From: Hymenobacter jejuensis
GTDB taxonomy: Bacteria; Bacteroidota; Bacteroidia; Cytophagales; Hymenobacteraceae
Direction: 5' to 3'
Assembly: GCF_006337165.1 (NCBI RefSeq)
Contig: NZ_CP040896.1
Location: 3,844,001 to 3,908,000 of the forward strand
DNA length: 64,000 bases
Under the pieces are notes generated by a model. The model saw nothing but the letters and a program-made list of their open reading frames with translations, was not told the origin of the DNA and did no database searches. This document shows, piece by piece, positions 1 through 7,733 of the stretch (position 1 is its first letter; each line of letters opens with the position of its first letter). The position numbers and the translations under genes were made by a program.

Positions 1-77
1 TTCTAAATTTGTCAAAAATATCCAAAAAAACACGTTTTTCACCACCTGCTCTCTCGCCCAACGGAAGTATTCTGCTT

Positions 78-1205
78 ATGCGCTCCCTGCTCTTTGCGGT
101 AACTACCGATCTGAACTACGACCAACGTATGCAGCGCATTTGCAGTAGCTTAGCCCAGCAAGGCTACCGGGTGCTGCTGGTGGGGCGGGAGCGGCCTAAG
201 TCGGAAAAGCTCACGGCCCAAAGGTACCGCCAACATCGGTTGCGTTGTTGGTTTAATAAAGGCAAGTTCTTTTACCTAGAGTTCAACCTTCGCCTTTTTT
301 TTTATTTGCTGCGGCAGCGTGCCGACGCCTGGTGCGCCATCGACCTAGACACGGCCTTGCCCGTGTGGCTGCGGGCGCGGCTCGCCAAGCAACCCTTCGT
401 CTACGATGCCCATGAGCTGTTTACCGAAGTGCCGGAAGTAGTGGCGCGTCCGACAGTACAACGAGTGTGGCGCGCCGTAGAACGGTTTGTGGTGCCCCGC
501 ACCGCGTTGGCCTACACCGTGGGGCCGGCGCTGGCTGAGGTATTCAGGCAGCGTTACGGGCGGGCATTTGCCGTGGTGCGCAACATCAGCCGGCTCGCGC
601 CCGGCAACCTGCCGCCCGCGCCGGATGCTGCTCCGCCCCAGGGCTATATTCTTTACCAAGGCGCCCTGAATGTCGGGCGCGGGCTTGAAGTGTTGTTGGA
701 TGCTATGTCGCTGGTAGACAATAAGTTGCTGATATGTGGCGAAGGCGATCTGTCGGAGGTCTTGCGAGCGCGAGCGGCGGCGCTGGGGCTACTAGCTTCC
801 GGCAAGGTAGAGTTTCGGGGGTACGTGCTGCCTGCGGCCTTGCAGGAAATAACGCGACAGGCGACGGTGGGCATTATGCTGCTCGAAAACACTGGCCTGA
901 GCTATTACTACTCGCTGGCCAATAAGTTTTTCGATTACTTGCACGCCGGTATTCCGCAGGTCATTGTCGATTTTCCGGAGTACAGCCTTCTAAATCAGGA
1001 GTTTGACGTGGCCGAAGTAGTCAGCCTGACGCCCCAAGCCGTTGCGGCTGCCCTCAACCGCCTGCTCCGCGACGAGCCGGCGCGCTATCACCAACTGGCT
1101 GAAAACTGCCGCCGCGCCCGCCAAGAATTGAACTGGCAACGCGAGGAGCAGGTCTTGCTGGCACTGTATGAGTCGTTGTGGGCTCCCCAACCAATTTCCG
1201 CATGA
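78..1205 (+). CDS. GT-B fold (GT4-like) glycosyltransferase
   Basis: Predicted 375-aa glycosyltransferase, probably adding a sugar to a surface glycan or lipid-linked precursor at the inner face of the cytoplasmic membrane. It opens with a Rossmann strand and TTDLNYDQRMQRI, has VYDAHELF at about residues 108-115, and a donor-binding half with LLICGEGDLS (about 218-227) and ANKFFDYLHAGIPQVI (about 281-297), all usual for GT4 proteins. I chose the ATG at 78 because the strand-loop start MRSLLFAVTT follows at once; an in-frame ATG at 9 would add 23 poorly folded residues. The stop overlaps the miaA start (ATGA), so the two genes are translationally coupled. Donor and acceptor cannot be read from the sequence. 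Confidence 0.88.
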   Translation: MRSLLFAVTTDLNYDQRMQRICSSLAQQGYRVLLVGRERPKSEKLTAQRYRQHRLRCWFNKGKFFYLEFNLRLFFYLLRQRADAWCAIDLDTALPVWLRARLAKQPFVYDAHELFTEVPEVVARPTVQRVWRAVERFVVPRTALAYTVGPALAEVFRQRYGRAFAVVRNISRLAPGNLPPAPDAAPPQGYILYQGALNVGRGLEVLLDAMSLVDNKLLICGEGDLSEVLRARAAALGLLASGKVEFRGYVLPAALQEITRQATVGIMLLENTGLSYYYSLANKFFDYLHAGIPQVIVDFPEYSLLNQEFDVAEVVSLTPQAVAAALNRLLRDEPARYHQLAENCRRARQELNWQREEQVLLALYESLWAPQPISA

Positions 1206-2113
1206 GTATAATGACCGCATCCGAGCACCAGCCTACTTTGCTGGTCGTGGCCGGGCCTACGGCCGTGGGCAAAACCGCGCTGTGCGTGCGTTTGGCCCAT
1301 CATTTCCAAACAGAAGTCGTTTCTGCCGATTCGCGGCAGTTCTTTTGCGAGCTGAGCATTGGCACCGCCAAACCGACGGCCGCCGAAATGGAAGGCGTGC
1401 CGCACCATTTCATTGACTCACATAGCATTACGGAAGAATACAATGCCGGCCGTTTCGAAACGGACTGTTTGCAGCTGTTGCAGGAATTGTTTCAACGGCA
1501 CGAAGTGGTCATTCTGACGGGCGGCTCGGGACTGTACCTGCAAGCCGTCACCGAAGGCTTCGACGAGCTGCCCGCTGCCAATCCCGCAATCCGGGCGGCT
1601 TTGCACCAAGAGCTAGCCGAAAAAGGACTGGAAGCTATGCTTGTAGAACTATCTGATAATGATATAGTTACCTATAATCGAATTGACCGCCAGAATCACC
1701 AGCGCGTGTTGCGGGCTTTGGAAGTAATTCGAAGTACGGGGCAGCCGTTTTCGAGCTTTCACACCGAAACCAAGAGCGGCCCGCGGCCGTTTCGCATCGT
1801 GAAAGTGGCCCTCACGCGGGATCGGGAAGAACTCTACCACCGCATCGGTACGCGCGTTGACCAGATGCTGGAAGCTGGTTTGCTGCAAGAAGTGGAATCA
1901 TTACTGCCGTATCGTGCCCACAACGCGCTGCATACGGTCGGCTACCAGGAAATCTTCGAATACTTGGATGGGCTGCACGACTGGCCCGAAACCGTGCGGC
2001 TGCTCAAGCGCAACACCCGCCGCTACGCCAAGCGCCAGCTAACGTGGTTTCGCCGCGATCCGGCCTACCAGTGGCTGCACCCCGACGAGGCATTTGCGGC
2101 GCTTACAGAGTAA
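1202..2113 (+). CDS. miaA: tRNA dimethylallyltransferase MiaA
   Basis: Transfers a dimethylallyl group to N6 of A37 in tRNAs that read UNN codons, the first step of ms2i6A formation in the cytoplasm. The 303-aa protein shows the P-loop GPTAVGKT (18-25), DSRQ (43-46), GTAKPT (54-59), TGGSGLYL (about 107-114) and a C-terminal RNTRRYAKRQLTWFRRD segment typical of MiaA. The ATG at 1202 gives a 4-nt ATGA overlap with the glycosyltransferase; an earlier in-frame ATG at 1178 would overlap more and adds an unlikely leader. Length is normal for the family. A palindromic repeat and a strong hairpin follow. Confidence 0.97.
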   Translation: MSIMTASEHQPTLLVVAGPTAVGKTALCVRLAHHFQTEVVSADSRQFFCELSIGTAKPTAAEMEGVPHHFIDSHSITEEYNAGRFETDCLQLLQELFQRHEVVILTGGSGLYLQAVTEGFDELPAANPAIRAALHQELAEKGLEAMLVELSDNDIVTYNRIDRQNHQRVLRALEVIRSTGQPFSSFHTETKSGPRPFRIVKVALTRDREELYHRIGTRVDQMLEAGLLQEVESLLPYRAHNALHTVGYQEIFEYLDGLHDWPETVRLLKRNTRRYAKRQLTWFRRDPAYQWLHPDEAFAALTE

Positions 2114-2125
2114 GCGTGCGTTGGA

Positions 2126-2150
2126 TAAGTAGTTGATTGTTAAGAAATTA
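2126..2150. repeat. Stop-associated AT palindrome, copy 1
   Basis: Begins 12 nt after the miaA stop. The left half TAAGTAGTTGA matches the family half-site TAANTANYTGA exactly and holds stops in all three frames (TAA, TAG, TGA). The right half is degenerate. Confidence 0.6.
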
Positions 2151-2181
2151 AATCTAGATTTTGCAGGCCGGCTGAGAAGCC

Positions 2182-2215
2182 GGAAAGCCAATCGCGTTGC
2201 TGCGGTTGGCTTTCC
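2182..2215. terminator. Bidirectional hairpin between miaA and pfkA
   Basis: Arms 2182-2195 and 2202-2215 (GGAAAGCCAATCGC / GCGGTTGGCTTTCC) pair over 14 bp with one G-T pair and a 6-nt loop. It lies between convergent genes, 68 nt after the miaA stop and 25 nt from the pfkA stop. Confidence 0.75.
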
Positions 2216-2240
2216 TAAATACTCTTTGGGCTACGCAATA

Positions 2241-3215
2241 TTACACCGACAGAATCTCCACCATGCGCATAAAGCTCTGGTTTAGCAGCTTTTTCTTGTG
2301 GATGGTGTCGGAGAAGGGCGTGTACACCAGCTTGCGGTCCACGATGCCGGCCATCACGTTGCGCATGCCGTTCATGAGACCCTCTACGGCCGCAATGCCG
2401 ATCTGAGATCCCAATAGGCGGTCGGAGGCAGTAGGGGAGCCGCCGCGCTGGATGTGGCCGATGATGGTCGTGCGGGTGTCGAGCTCCGGAATGGCTTCCT
2501 TCACGCGCTGCGCCACTTTATGCACGTTGCCTTCTTCCTCGCCCTCGGCTACGATGACGATAAACGAGGTTTTGGAGCGTTTCCAGCCGTTCTGAAGCGT
2601 TTCGATCACGGCCTCCGTCGACATTTGGGTTTCCGGCACCATCACAATCTCGGCGCCGCCGCCAATGGCACACGGAATGGCAATGTAGCCCGAGTCGCGG
2701 CCCATCACTTCAATAAAGAAGCAGCGGTCGTGCGAGTCGGCCGTATCCCGGATTTTATCAATGGCTTCCAGCGCCGTATTCACGGCCGTATCGTAGCCAA
2801 TGGTGTAGTCGGTGCCAAACAGGTCGTTGTCGATGGTGCCGGGCGCGCCCACCGTCGGGATGCCAAATTCCTGCTCAAACAGCATGGCTCCCGTGAAGGT
2901 GCCGTTGCCGCCGATGGCCACCAGTCCATCAATGCCGTTGTTGACGAGCTGGTCGAAGGCCTGCTGACGGCCTTCTTTGGTCATGAACTTTTGGCTGCGG
3001 GCCGATTTGAGAATGGTGCCGCCTTTCTGCACCGTATTGGATACGGCTGCCGAGTCGAGCTTCACAAATTCGCCCTTGATCATGCCGCTATAGCCGCGCA
3101 TGATGCCGTATACTTCAATGCCGTGATACACAGCCGTCCGCACGACGGCTCGAATGCAGGCGTTCATACCGGGCGAGTCGCCGCCGCTGGTGAAAACTGC
3201 AATGCGTTTCATCAT
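2241..3215 (-). CDS. pfkA: ATP-dependent 6-phosphofructokinase PfkA
   Basis: Phosphorylates fructose 6-phosphate to the 1,6-bisphosphate, the committed step of glycolysis. The 324-aa product has FTSGGDSPGMNA at the N-terminus, APGTIDND, EVMGRDSGYIA and GHIQRGGSP, and is normal in length. A glycine just after the fourth position of GGNGT and the glycine of APGT are the pattern of ATP-using rather than PPi-using enzymes. One oddity: the nucleotide loop reads GGNGT (codon AAC near 2915) where GGDGS/T is usual, so the Mg-ATP aspartate is replaced by asparagine. Two adjacent Met codons (3215, 3212) are both possible starts; the longer reading to 3305 lacks homology. CACCTTTG at 3253-3260 (minus strand) is a weak -7 box. 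Confidence 0.95.
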   Translation of the reverse strand: MMKRIAVFTSGGDSPGMNACIRAVVRTAVYHGIEVYGIMRGYSGMIKGEFVKLDSAAVSNTVQKGGTILKSARSQKFMTKEGRQQAFDQLVNNGIDGLVAIGGNGTFTGAMLFEQEFGIPTVGAPGTIDNDLFGTDYTIGYDTAVNTALEAIDKIRDTADSHDRCFFIEVMGRDSGYIAIPCAIGGGAEIVMVPETQMSTEAVIETLQNGWKRSKTSFIVIVAEGEEEGNVHKVAQRVKEAIPELDTRTTIIGHIQRGGSPTASDRLLGSQIGIAAVEGLMNGMRNVMAGIVDRKLVYTPFSDTIHKKKLLNQSFMRMVEILSV

Positions 3216-3468
3216 AATCTTGGTAAGCAAATGCTGCCCGAATTGGGCGGCGCAAAGGTGGCAAATCCGTTTTGAAAGTAAAGCCTCTGCCCACGATAAA
3301 GGCAAAATACGGGAAACGCAACGGCTATTTTTTTGCGAATTGCGTATGCGGAGCTATAGGATCAAATCTGCGTTTCGGCTAACTTACCCACCCTGCTGCG
3401 CTCATTTTGCCCTTTCGGGCAGGAATCCCACCCCGTAGTCCATTCCGCTTACTTAAGCAACGCCCCGT

Positions 3469-3912
3469 ATGTTTGGTTTTTTTGAAAATGAGCAGACCAA
3501 AAAAGTCAAAAGCCATCTGATGAACTTGGCGGCACTTGCCAAGGCCGACGGCCACATCGATGAACGTGAAATGAGCTTCATTGTGGCGGTAGGTAAGAAA
3601 AATGGCATGCGAGCCGATGAGGTACGGAGCATCGTGGCGAACACGGGCGGGACGAAAATGCTGATTCCCGAGAACGATTCCGAGCGCTTCGATCAGATCT
3701 TTGACTTGGTAGACATGATGCTGGCCGACGGTGTCGTGGACGACCACGAGATGGATTTTTGCATCAACATGGCCGAAAAACTGGGCTTTCGCAAAGCCAT
3801 TGTGGGTGTGCTGGTGCGCAAAATTTCAATGGGCGTGAAAGACGGCCTGCCCCGCGAACAGATCAAGGAGGACTCACAGGCTTTCCTGAACTACAACGAT
3901 AGCCACTTATAG
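3469..3912 (+). CDS. TerB-like domain protein
   Basis: A 147-aa cytoplasmic, mostly helical protein. MNLAALAKADGHIDEREMSFI (about residues 18-38) and VDMMLADGVVDDHEMDFCINMAEKLGF (about 83-109) are two acidic EF-hand-like repeats of the kind seen in TerB and related stress proteins. TerB homologues occur in tellurite-resistance loci, but no other ter gene is nearby, so tellurite resistance should not be assumed. It is divergent from pfkA with a 253-nt shared upstream region. A repeat copy and a hairpin follow the stop. Confidence 0.75.
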   Translation: MFGFFENEQTKKVKSHLMNLAALAKADGHIDEREMSFIVAVGKKNGMRADEVRSIVANTGGTKMLIPENDSERFDQIFDLVDMMLADGVVDDHEMDFCINMAEKLGFRKAIVGVLVRKISMGVKDGLPREQIKEDSQAFLNYNDSHL

Positions 3913-3923
3913 GCGCAGTCTAT

Positions 3924-3951
3924 TAACTGCTTGATAAGCAAATACTTATAA
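3924..3951. repeat. Stop-associated AT palindrome, copy 2
   Basis: Begins 12 nt past the TerB-like stop. Left half TAACTGCTTGA, spacer TAA, right half GCAAATACTTA then TAA; close to a full palindrome. Confidence 0.6.
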
Positions 3952-3997
3952 AGCCATCTCATTCGATGCCATGAAAGGTATTGAACGAGATGGCTTT
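3950..3997. terminator. Hairpin between convergent TerB-like and aminotransferase genes
   Basis: Arms 3950-3967 and 3980-3997 pair at 16 of 18 positions (core AAAGCCATCTC / GAGATGGCTTT). The right arm overlaps the aminotransferase stop codon (3996-3998), so the hairpin can serve both genes. Confidence 0.75.
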
Positions 3998-5195
3998 ATT
4001 TTGCGCCCGTCACGTAGTCGATGGCGCGCAACAAGGCGGCGCACGCTTCGACGATTTCGACTTCGGTGATGATTAGGGGCGGAGCCAGGCGTAACGAATT
4101 GTCGCAGAACAAGAACCAGTCAGTCAGGATGCCTTCGTGCTCGAGGGCACGGTCGATAATGGGTTTGAGCACTTCAAACGAGTCGAACTCCACGGCCATC
4201 AATAAGCCGCAGCCGCGCACGTCCCGAATGGCCGGATGCTGCAACAACTGTCGAAACAAAGCCGCTTTTTCCGCCACGCCCGCCAGCAAGTTTTCTTCCT
4301 GAATGGTGCGCAACGTGGCCAAAGACGCCGCGCACGACACCGGATGGCCCCCAAACGTGGTGCAGTGCCCCAGAATCGGGTTGGTCTTGAAGCCGGCCAT
4401 AATTTCCTGCGAAGAAATAAAAGCGCCGATGGGCATGCCGCCGCCCATTCCCTTGGCGCACAGCAAGATATCAGGCGCGATGCCGAACTGCTCGAAGGCC
4501 CAGAACGTGCCCGTGCGCCCAAAGCCACACTGGATTTCGTCCAGAATCAGCAGGGTGCCGGTTTCGTTGCAGCGTTGGCGTACCGCCTGGAGGTAGTTGT
4601 GGAGCGGCACGCGCACGCCCGCTTCGCCCTGCACCGTCTCGATGATGACGGCCGCCGTGCGCTCAGTAATGTGCTGAAGGTCAGAGAAGTCGTTGTATTC
4701 GATGTGGCGAACATCGGGTAGCAACGGCCGGTAGCTGTTCTTGAAGCCCTCGGAACCCGTTACCGACAGCGCGCCGTGCGTGGAGCCGTGGTACGCCCGG
4801 TGGCAGGAAATAAATTCGATGCGTCCTGTGTGGCGTTTGGCCAGCTTGAGGGCGCCTTCTACGGCTTCGGCGCCGGAATTGGTGAAGTACACCGCGTCGA
4901 GGTGCGCGGGCAGGGTTTGGTGTAGGGCATAAGCCAGTTCGGCGGGCGGAGCCTGCACGAGTTCGCCGTACACCATCAGGTGCAGGTATTTATCTAATTG
5001 ATCCTTAATGGCTTGGATAACCCGCGGGTGACGATGCCCCACGTTGCTCACGCCAATGCCCGAGATCAAATCGAGGTAGCGCCGCCCGTCGAAACCGTAC
5101 ATGTACACGCCTTCCGCCCGCTCGATTTCCAACAACAGCGGAAAATCGGAGGTTTGGGCTTGGTGACGCAGAAAGAGTTGGCGAGGTGTAGGCAT
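3996..5195 (-). CDS. Class III PLP-dependent aminotransferase
   Basis: A 399-aa fold-type I aminotransferase of the acetylornithine/ornithine/GABA group, moving an amino group from a terminal amine of a substrate to a keto acid with PLP in the cytoplasm. Family marks are YLDLISGIGVSNVGHRHPRV near residues 36-55, FTNSGAEAVEGALKLA near 103-118, LLILDEIQCGFGRTGTFW near 214-231, then AKGMGGGMPIGA with the PLP lysine, and CTTFGGHPVSCAA. The start at 5195 (MPTPRQLF) was preferred to the ATG at 5225, because TACCTTTG at 5223-5230 on this strand looks like the promoter -7 box. The substrate cannot be assigned: no arginine genes are adjacent. Confidence 0.9.
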   Translation of the reverse strand: MPTPRQLFLRHQAQTSDFPLLLEIERAEGVYMYGFDGRRYLDLISGIGVSNVGHRHPRVIQAIKDQLDKYLHLMVYGELVQAPPAELAYALHQTLPAHLDAVYFTNSGAEAVEGALKLAKRHTGRIEFISCHRAYHGSTHGALSVTGSEGFKNSYRPLLPDVRHIEYNDFSDLQHITERTAAVIIETVQGEAGVRVPLHNYLQAVRQRCNETGTLLILDEIQCGFGRTGTFWAFEQFGIAPDILLCAKGMGGGMPIGAFISSQEIMAGFKTNPILGHCTTFGGHPVSCAASLATLRTIQEENLLAGVAEKAALFRQLLQHPAIRDVRGCGLLMAVEFDSFEVLKPIIDRALEHEGILTDWFLFCDNSLRLAPPLIITEVEIVEACAALLRAIDYVTGAK

Positions 5196-5222
5196 GGTAA
5201 GCAGGTAACAGATTGGGACCGA

Positions 5223-5230
5223 CAAAGGTA
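5223..5230 (-). promoter_or_regulatory. Candidate -7 box of the aminotransferase gene
   Basis: TACCTTTG on the minus strand fits the Bacteroidota -7 consensus TAnnTTTG and sits 28-35 nt before the ATG at 5195. The upstream -33 element is only weakly visible (TTCG about 20 nt further up). Confidence 0.4.
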
Positions 5231-5281
5231 CGGCCGCGACTGCCAGGTTAGCGAACCCACATCACGCGAACGCCATCCAAC

Positions 5282-5309
5282 AAAAAAGGCTGCCGAAGCA
5301 GCCTTTTTT
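5282..5309 (-). terminator. Rho-independent terminator of the sigma/Spy-like operon
   Basis: AAAAAAGGCTGC (5282-5293) and GCAGCCTTTTTT (5298-5309) form a perfect 12-bp stem with a CGAA loop. It lies 19 nt after the Spy-like stop on the minus strand, with the T-run on the transcript side. Confidence 0.9.
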
Positions 5310-5328
5310 ATGATCATTTGGTTTGTAA

Positions 5329-5802
5329 TCAGTTGGAGGCTTCGCCGGCCGGTCCGGGTGCACCCCGTCGCCCGTCGAGGCGGCGGAGCAGTACTTTGGT
5401 AAATTCGCGTTCGGCGGCATACAGCTTCCCGACCTGCTGCATCGACAGCACTTTCTGCACTTTGTTGAAGTAGTCTTTTTCCAGGTCTACTTCATTTTGG
5501 CGCAGGGCAAGACCCTGGGTGAGGTTGTCACGGATTTGCTTGTCGGAAAGGCCGTCGGTCGGGGTGGAGCGGAGCTGGCGCATGCGGCGGTTTAGGTCGC
5601 GGCGCTTGTCCGTAAACTCATTGTACACAGGCCAAAACCGTTGGGCCTGCTCCTGCGAAAGCGAAAGCTTGTCGGTGAGGTAGGCGATTTTGGCGTTTTC
5701 AAGCTGGTTAAGCCGTTCTTGCCGCGATTGCTGCGCATATACCTGCCCCGTAAGGGCCAGGCCCAGCAGCACTCCCAGCAACCGGCGAAGTAGAGTATTC
5801 AT
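5329..5802 (-). CDS. Periplasmic Spy/CpxP-like helical protein
   Basis: A 157-aa exported protein with a signal peptide (hydrophobic LLGVLLGLALTGQ, cleavage after VYAQ). The mature part is helical and charged: KIAYLTDKLSLSQEQAQRFWPVYNEF recalls the LTxEQ segments of Spy/CpxP and related proteins found beside ECF sigma factors in Bacteroidota. Members act as periplasmic chaperones or stress sensors; the role here is inferred. It is the third gene of an operon with the sigma factor and the one-helix protein, 33 nt after the latter, and is closed by a strong terminator. Confidence 0.75.
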   Translation of the reverse strand: MNTLLRRLLGVLLGLALTGQVYAQQSRQERLNQLENAKIAYLTDKLSLSQEQAQRFWPVYNEFTDKRRDLNRRMRQLRSTPTDGLSDKQIRDNLTQGLALRQNEVDLEKDYFNKVQKVLSMQQVGKLYAAEREFTKVLLRRLDGRRGAPGPAGEASN

Positions 5803-5813
5803 AAGACGTGCAA

Positions 5814-5838
5814 TAAGTGTCTGATTAGCAAAATATTA
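5814..5838. repeat. Stop-associated AT palindrome, copy 3 (inside an operon)
   Basis: TAAGTGTCTGA then TTA then GCAAAATATTA. The last three bases (5836-5838) are the stop codon of the one-helix protein on the minus strand. This copy lies between two genes of one operon, which argues against it being a strong terminator. Confidence 0.6.
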
Positions 5839-6297
5839 CAAATAATTGCTCTCGTCGAGTGGTTGCGCATCGAGGGCGGCCTGTACTTCGTCGGGGGAAG
5901 CACTGAGGTAGCCATCGGCGACGTCGCCGGCATTCAACGAGGTGAACTCGGCCAAGTCCGTCAGGCTTAAGCGGTCGTCGTTGGAAAGCAAATATTGCTC
6001 GACCTGAGCGCGGGGCACCGCAGCCAGAGAAGCATCGGGTGAGGTAGACGAAGTAGGCGGTTGGCTCACGAAGAACGTGACGGTAAACCCAATCAGCAGT
6101 ACCAGCGAAGCCAGCGCCGTGCGCAGAGGCATCGGGAGCGTGGTTAGCCAGTCCCAGGCGCCTGCCGACCGCCGCGCGGGGCCGGGTTGCACGCGTTGCA
6201 TCACCTGCATGGGCAGCCGATCAAAATACCCGTCTGGGGGCGGTGCCAGCGGCTGCGGCCGGCGAATGTGATCGTCCAGACGAAATTCCTGTTTCAT
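5836..6297 (-). CDS. Single-helix membrane protein, putative anti-sigma factor
   Basis: A 153-aa protein with a cytosolic N-terminal part (about 1-60, Pro/Arg-rich, no clear zinc motif), one transmembrane helix near 62-80 (TALASLVLLIGFTVTFFVS), and an acidic extracytoplasmic tail. It sits 30 nt after the ECF sigma gene and before a Spy-like gene, the usual place for an anti-sigma protein, but I see no HxxxCxxC motif, so this role rests on topology and position. The start at 6297 (MKQEFRLDDH) was chosen; the ATG at 6324 overlaps the sigma gene's end. Its stop lies in repeat copy 3. Confidence 0.65.
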   Translation of the reverse strand: MKQEFRLDDHIRRPQPLAPPPDGYFDRLPMQVMQRVQPGPARRSAGAWDWLTTLPMPLRTALASLVLLIGFTVTFFVSQPPTSSTSPDASLAAVPRAQVEQYLLSNDDRLSLTDLAEFTSLNAGDVADGYLSASPDEVQAALDAQPLDESNYL

Positions 6298-6327
6298 AGT
6301 TCTTTGACCTCCTGCGAGGCACAAGGT

Positions 6328-6870
6328 TTAAGAATGTTGGGTAACGTACTGTTCTATTTTCTTGACGGCGTGATGGTAAGACGCTTTTAGCGCGCCCACC
6401 GAGGTGCCGGTAATTTCGGCCATTTGCTCGTACGGTATCTCGTCGTAGTAGCGCATATTGAAAACGAGGCGCTGCTTATCGGGAAGGCGCAAAATGGCTT
6501 TTTGCAGCTTTTGCTCTATCTCGTCGCCGGCCAGCGCGGGGTCGGCTTCTACTTTGGCCGCCAATTCAGTGGTGATGTCGTTGAGCGGCAGAAAGAATTT
6601 GCGCCGCTTCGACGACAGGAAATTCAGGCACTCGTTGGTAGCGATGCGGTAAATCCAGGTGTACAAAGAAGCATCCTGGCGGAAGTTGCCCAGGTGGTTC
6701 CACACTTTCACAAACACATCCTGGGTTAGGTCGTCGGCATCGTCGTGGTCGATCACCATTTTGCGCACGTGCCAGTACACCTTCTGCTGATACTTGCGCA
6801 CCAGCTGGTTGAAGGCCACATTGCGGGCGGCAGGATCGGCGAACTTGACGAGGATTTCCTGGTCTTCCAA
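6328..6870 (-). CDS. ECF RNA polymerase sigma factor (TTG start)
   Basis: A 180-aa sigma-70 family ECF factor. Region 2 spans about 20-90 with KMVIDHDDADDLTQDVFVKVWNHLGNFR and the helix for -10 recognition; region 4 is at about 120-175 (LPDKQRLVFNMRYYDEIPYEQMAEITG) with the HTH for -35 contact. It would redirect RNA polymerase to envelope-stress promoters, under control of the membrane protein encoded next. The start codon is TTG at 6870: no ATG or GTG lies in frame between an upstream stop and residue 38, and MEDQEIL is the usual N-terminus in Bacteroidota relatives. Confidence 0.93.
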   Translation of the reverse strand: MEDQEILVKFADPAARNVAFNQLVRKYQQKVYWHVRKMVIDHDDADDLTQDVFVKVWNHLGNFRQDASLYTWIYRIATNECLNFLSSKRRKFFLPLNDITTELAAKVEADPALAGDEIEQKLQKAILRLPDKQRLVFNMRYYDEIPYEQMAEITGTSVGALKASYHHAVKKIEQYVTQHS

Positions 6871-7034
6871 GCAGGAGATAGGGTTAGGGGCGGCGGGTAA
6901 GTACCGGGTTGGATGCGGGCGAGAGGGGAAGGTTTAATTAAGTAGTAGAATCATAGAGTAGTAAATTCTGATACTTTCAACGCAAAAACCGCGCATAACA
7001 GACATTATAGACCTATTGAGGAGGCCGATTTAGT

Positions 7035-7646
7035 ATGAAAAAAGCGTTTGCTCACATTTTTGTCTTCTTGGTTAACTTCTACACACTTAGCCTTGTAGCC
7101 GGTATTGGTGCTGGATTATATGTGGGAACCAACGGACCTTTACCATACTGGATTGCTGTGCCTTTGCTGATCGGAGTAGCTGTGTTGTGTGGCACATACC
7201 AATGGCAAAGGCAGGTTTTTGCGTTTAGAAGCATAGGAGAGATTGTGGTTGGTAACTTCAACAAACAGAGCCTGTTGCATCAGCAAAAGCTTTTTTCCTT
7301 CTCGCGCATCCCTTTATTTCTACTAGTGCTAGTGACGGTTGTAATAAACGGCAACCTAGTTGATGGTGTGAGTGAAGGCAAGGCGCTCTCAACGGCGGCT
7401 GGCGTCTTCTGGCTCTCCTTTTTCTTTGTCGTGTATTATGCGATTAGTCAGTTTTTTACGAAGCCCAATATACTGCCGCTATCCTTGCTGGTATTGACTT
7501 TCCTGCTTTTCGGATCTGTAGCTTCCGCAGACGCCACTGACCAAGCTCACCAAGGCGTATTCATGCTTTACCAAGGTTTGGGGGGCGCTTGGCTGGTGTT
7601 AGGAGTACTATATATCTGGAGTGCCAAACGCCATGCGAAAACCTGA
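7035..7646 (+). CDS. AT-rich multi-pass membrane protein, unknown
   Basis: A 203-aa integral membrane protein with about six hydrophobic segments (near 10-30, 36-55, 88-108, 122-143, 148-165, 178-195). I do not recognise a family. Base use is visibly more AT-rich than its neighbours, and a strong Shine-Dalgarno-like GAGGAGG lies about 10 nt before the ATG, which is rare in this window and phylum. Both suggest recent acquisition. It stands alone on the plus strand between the leftward sigma operon and a lipoprotein gene. Confidence 0.75.
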   Translation: MKKAFAHIFVFLVNFYTLSLVAGIGAGLYVGTNGPLPYWIAVPLLIGVAVLCGTYQWQRQVFAFRSIGEIVVGNFNKQSLLHQQKLFSFSRIPLFLLVLVTVVINGNLVDGVSEGKALSTAAGVFWLSFFFVVYYAISQFFTKPNILPLSLLVLTFLLFGSVASADATDQAHQGVFMLYQGLGGAWLVLGVLYIWSAKRHAKT

Positions 7647-7733
7647 TAACCTTGCTGCTATCTGACACTCAAGAAGATATTAGAATCTACCTGGTGTAAT
7701 TAGGCACATTGCTAAGTATACCGATATTCGTGC

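Noticed and set aside
2454..3275. Plus-strand frame of 273 codons opposite pfkA
   Set aside because: Antisense shadow; residues are Gly/Val/His-rich and unlike any family.
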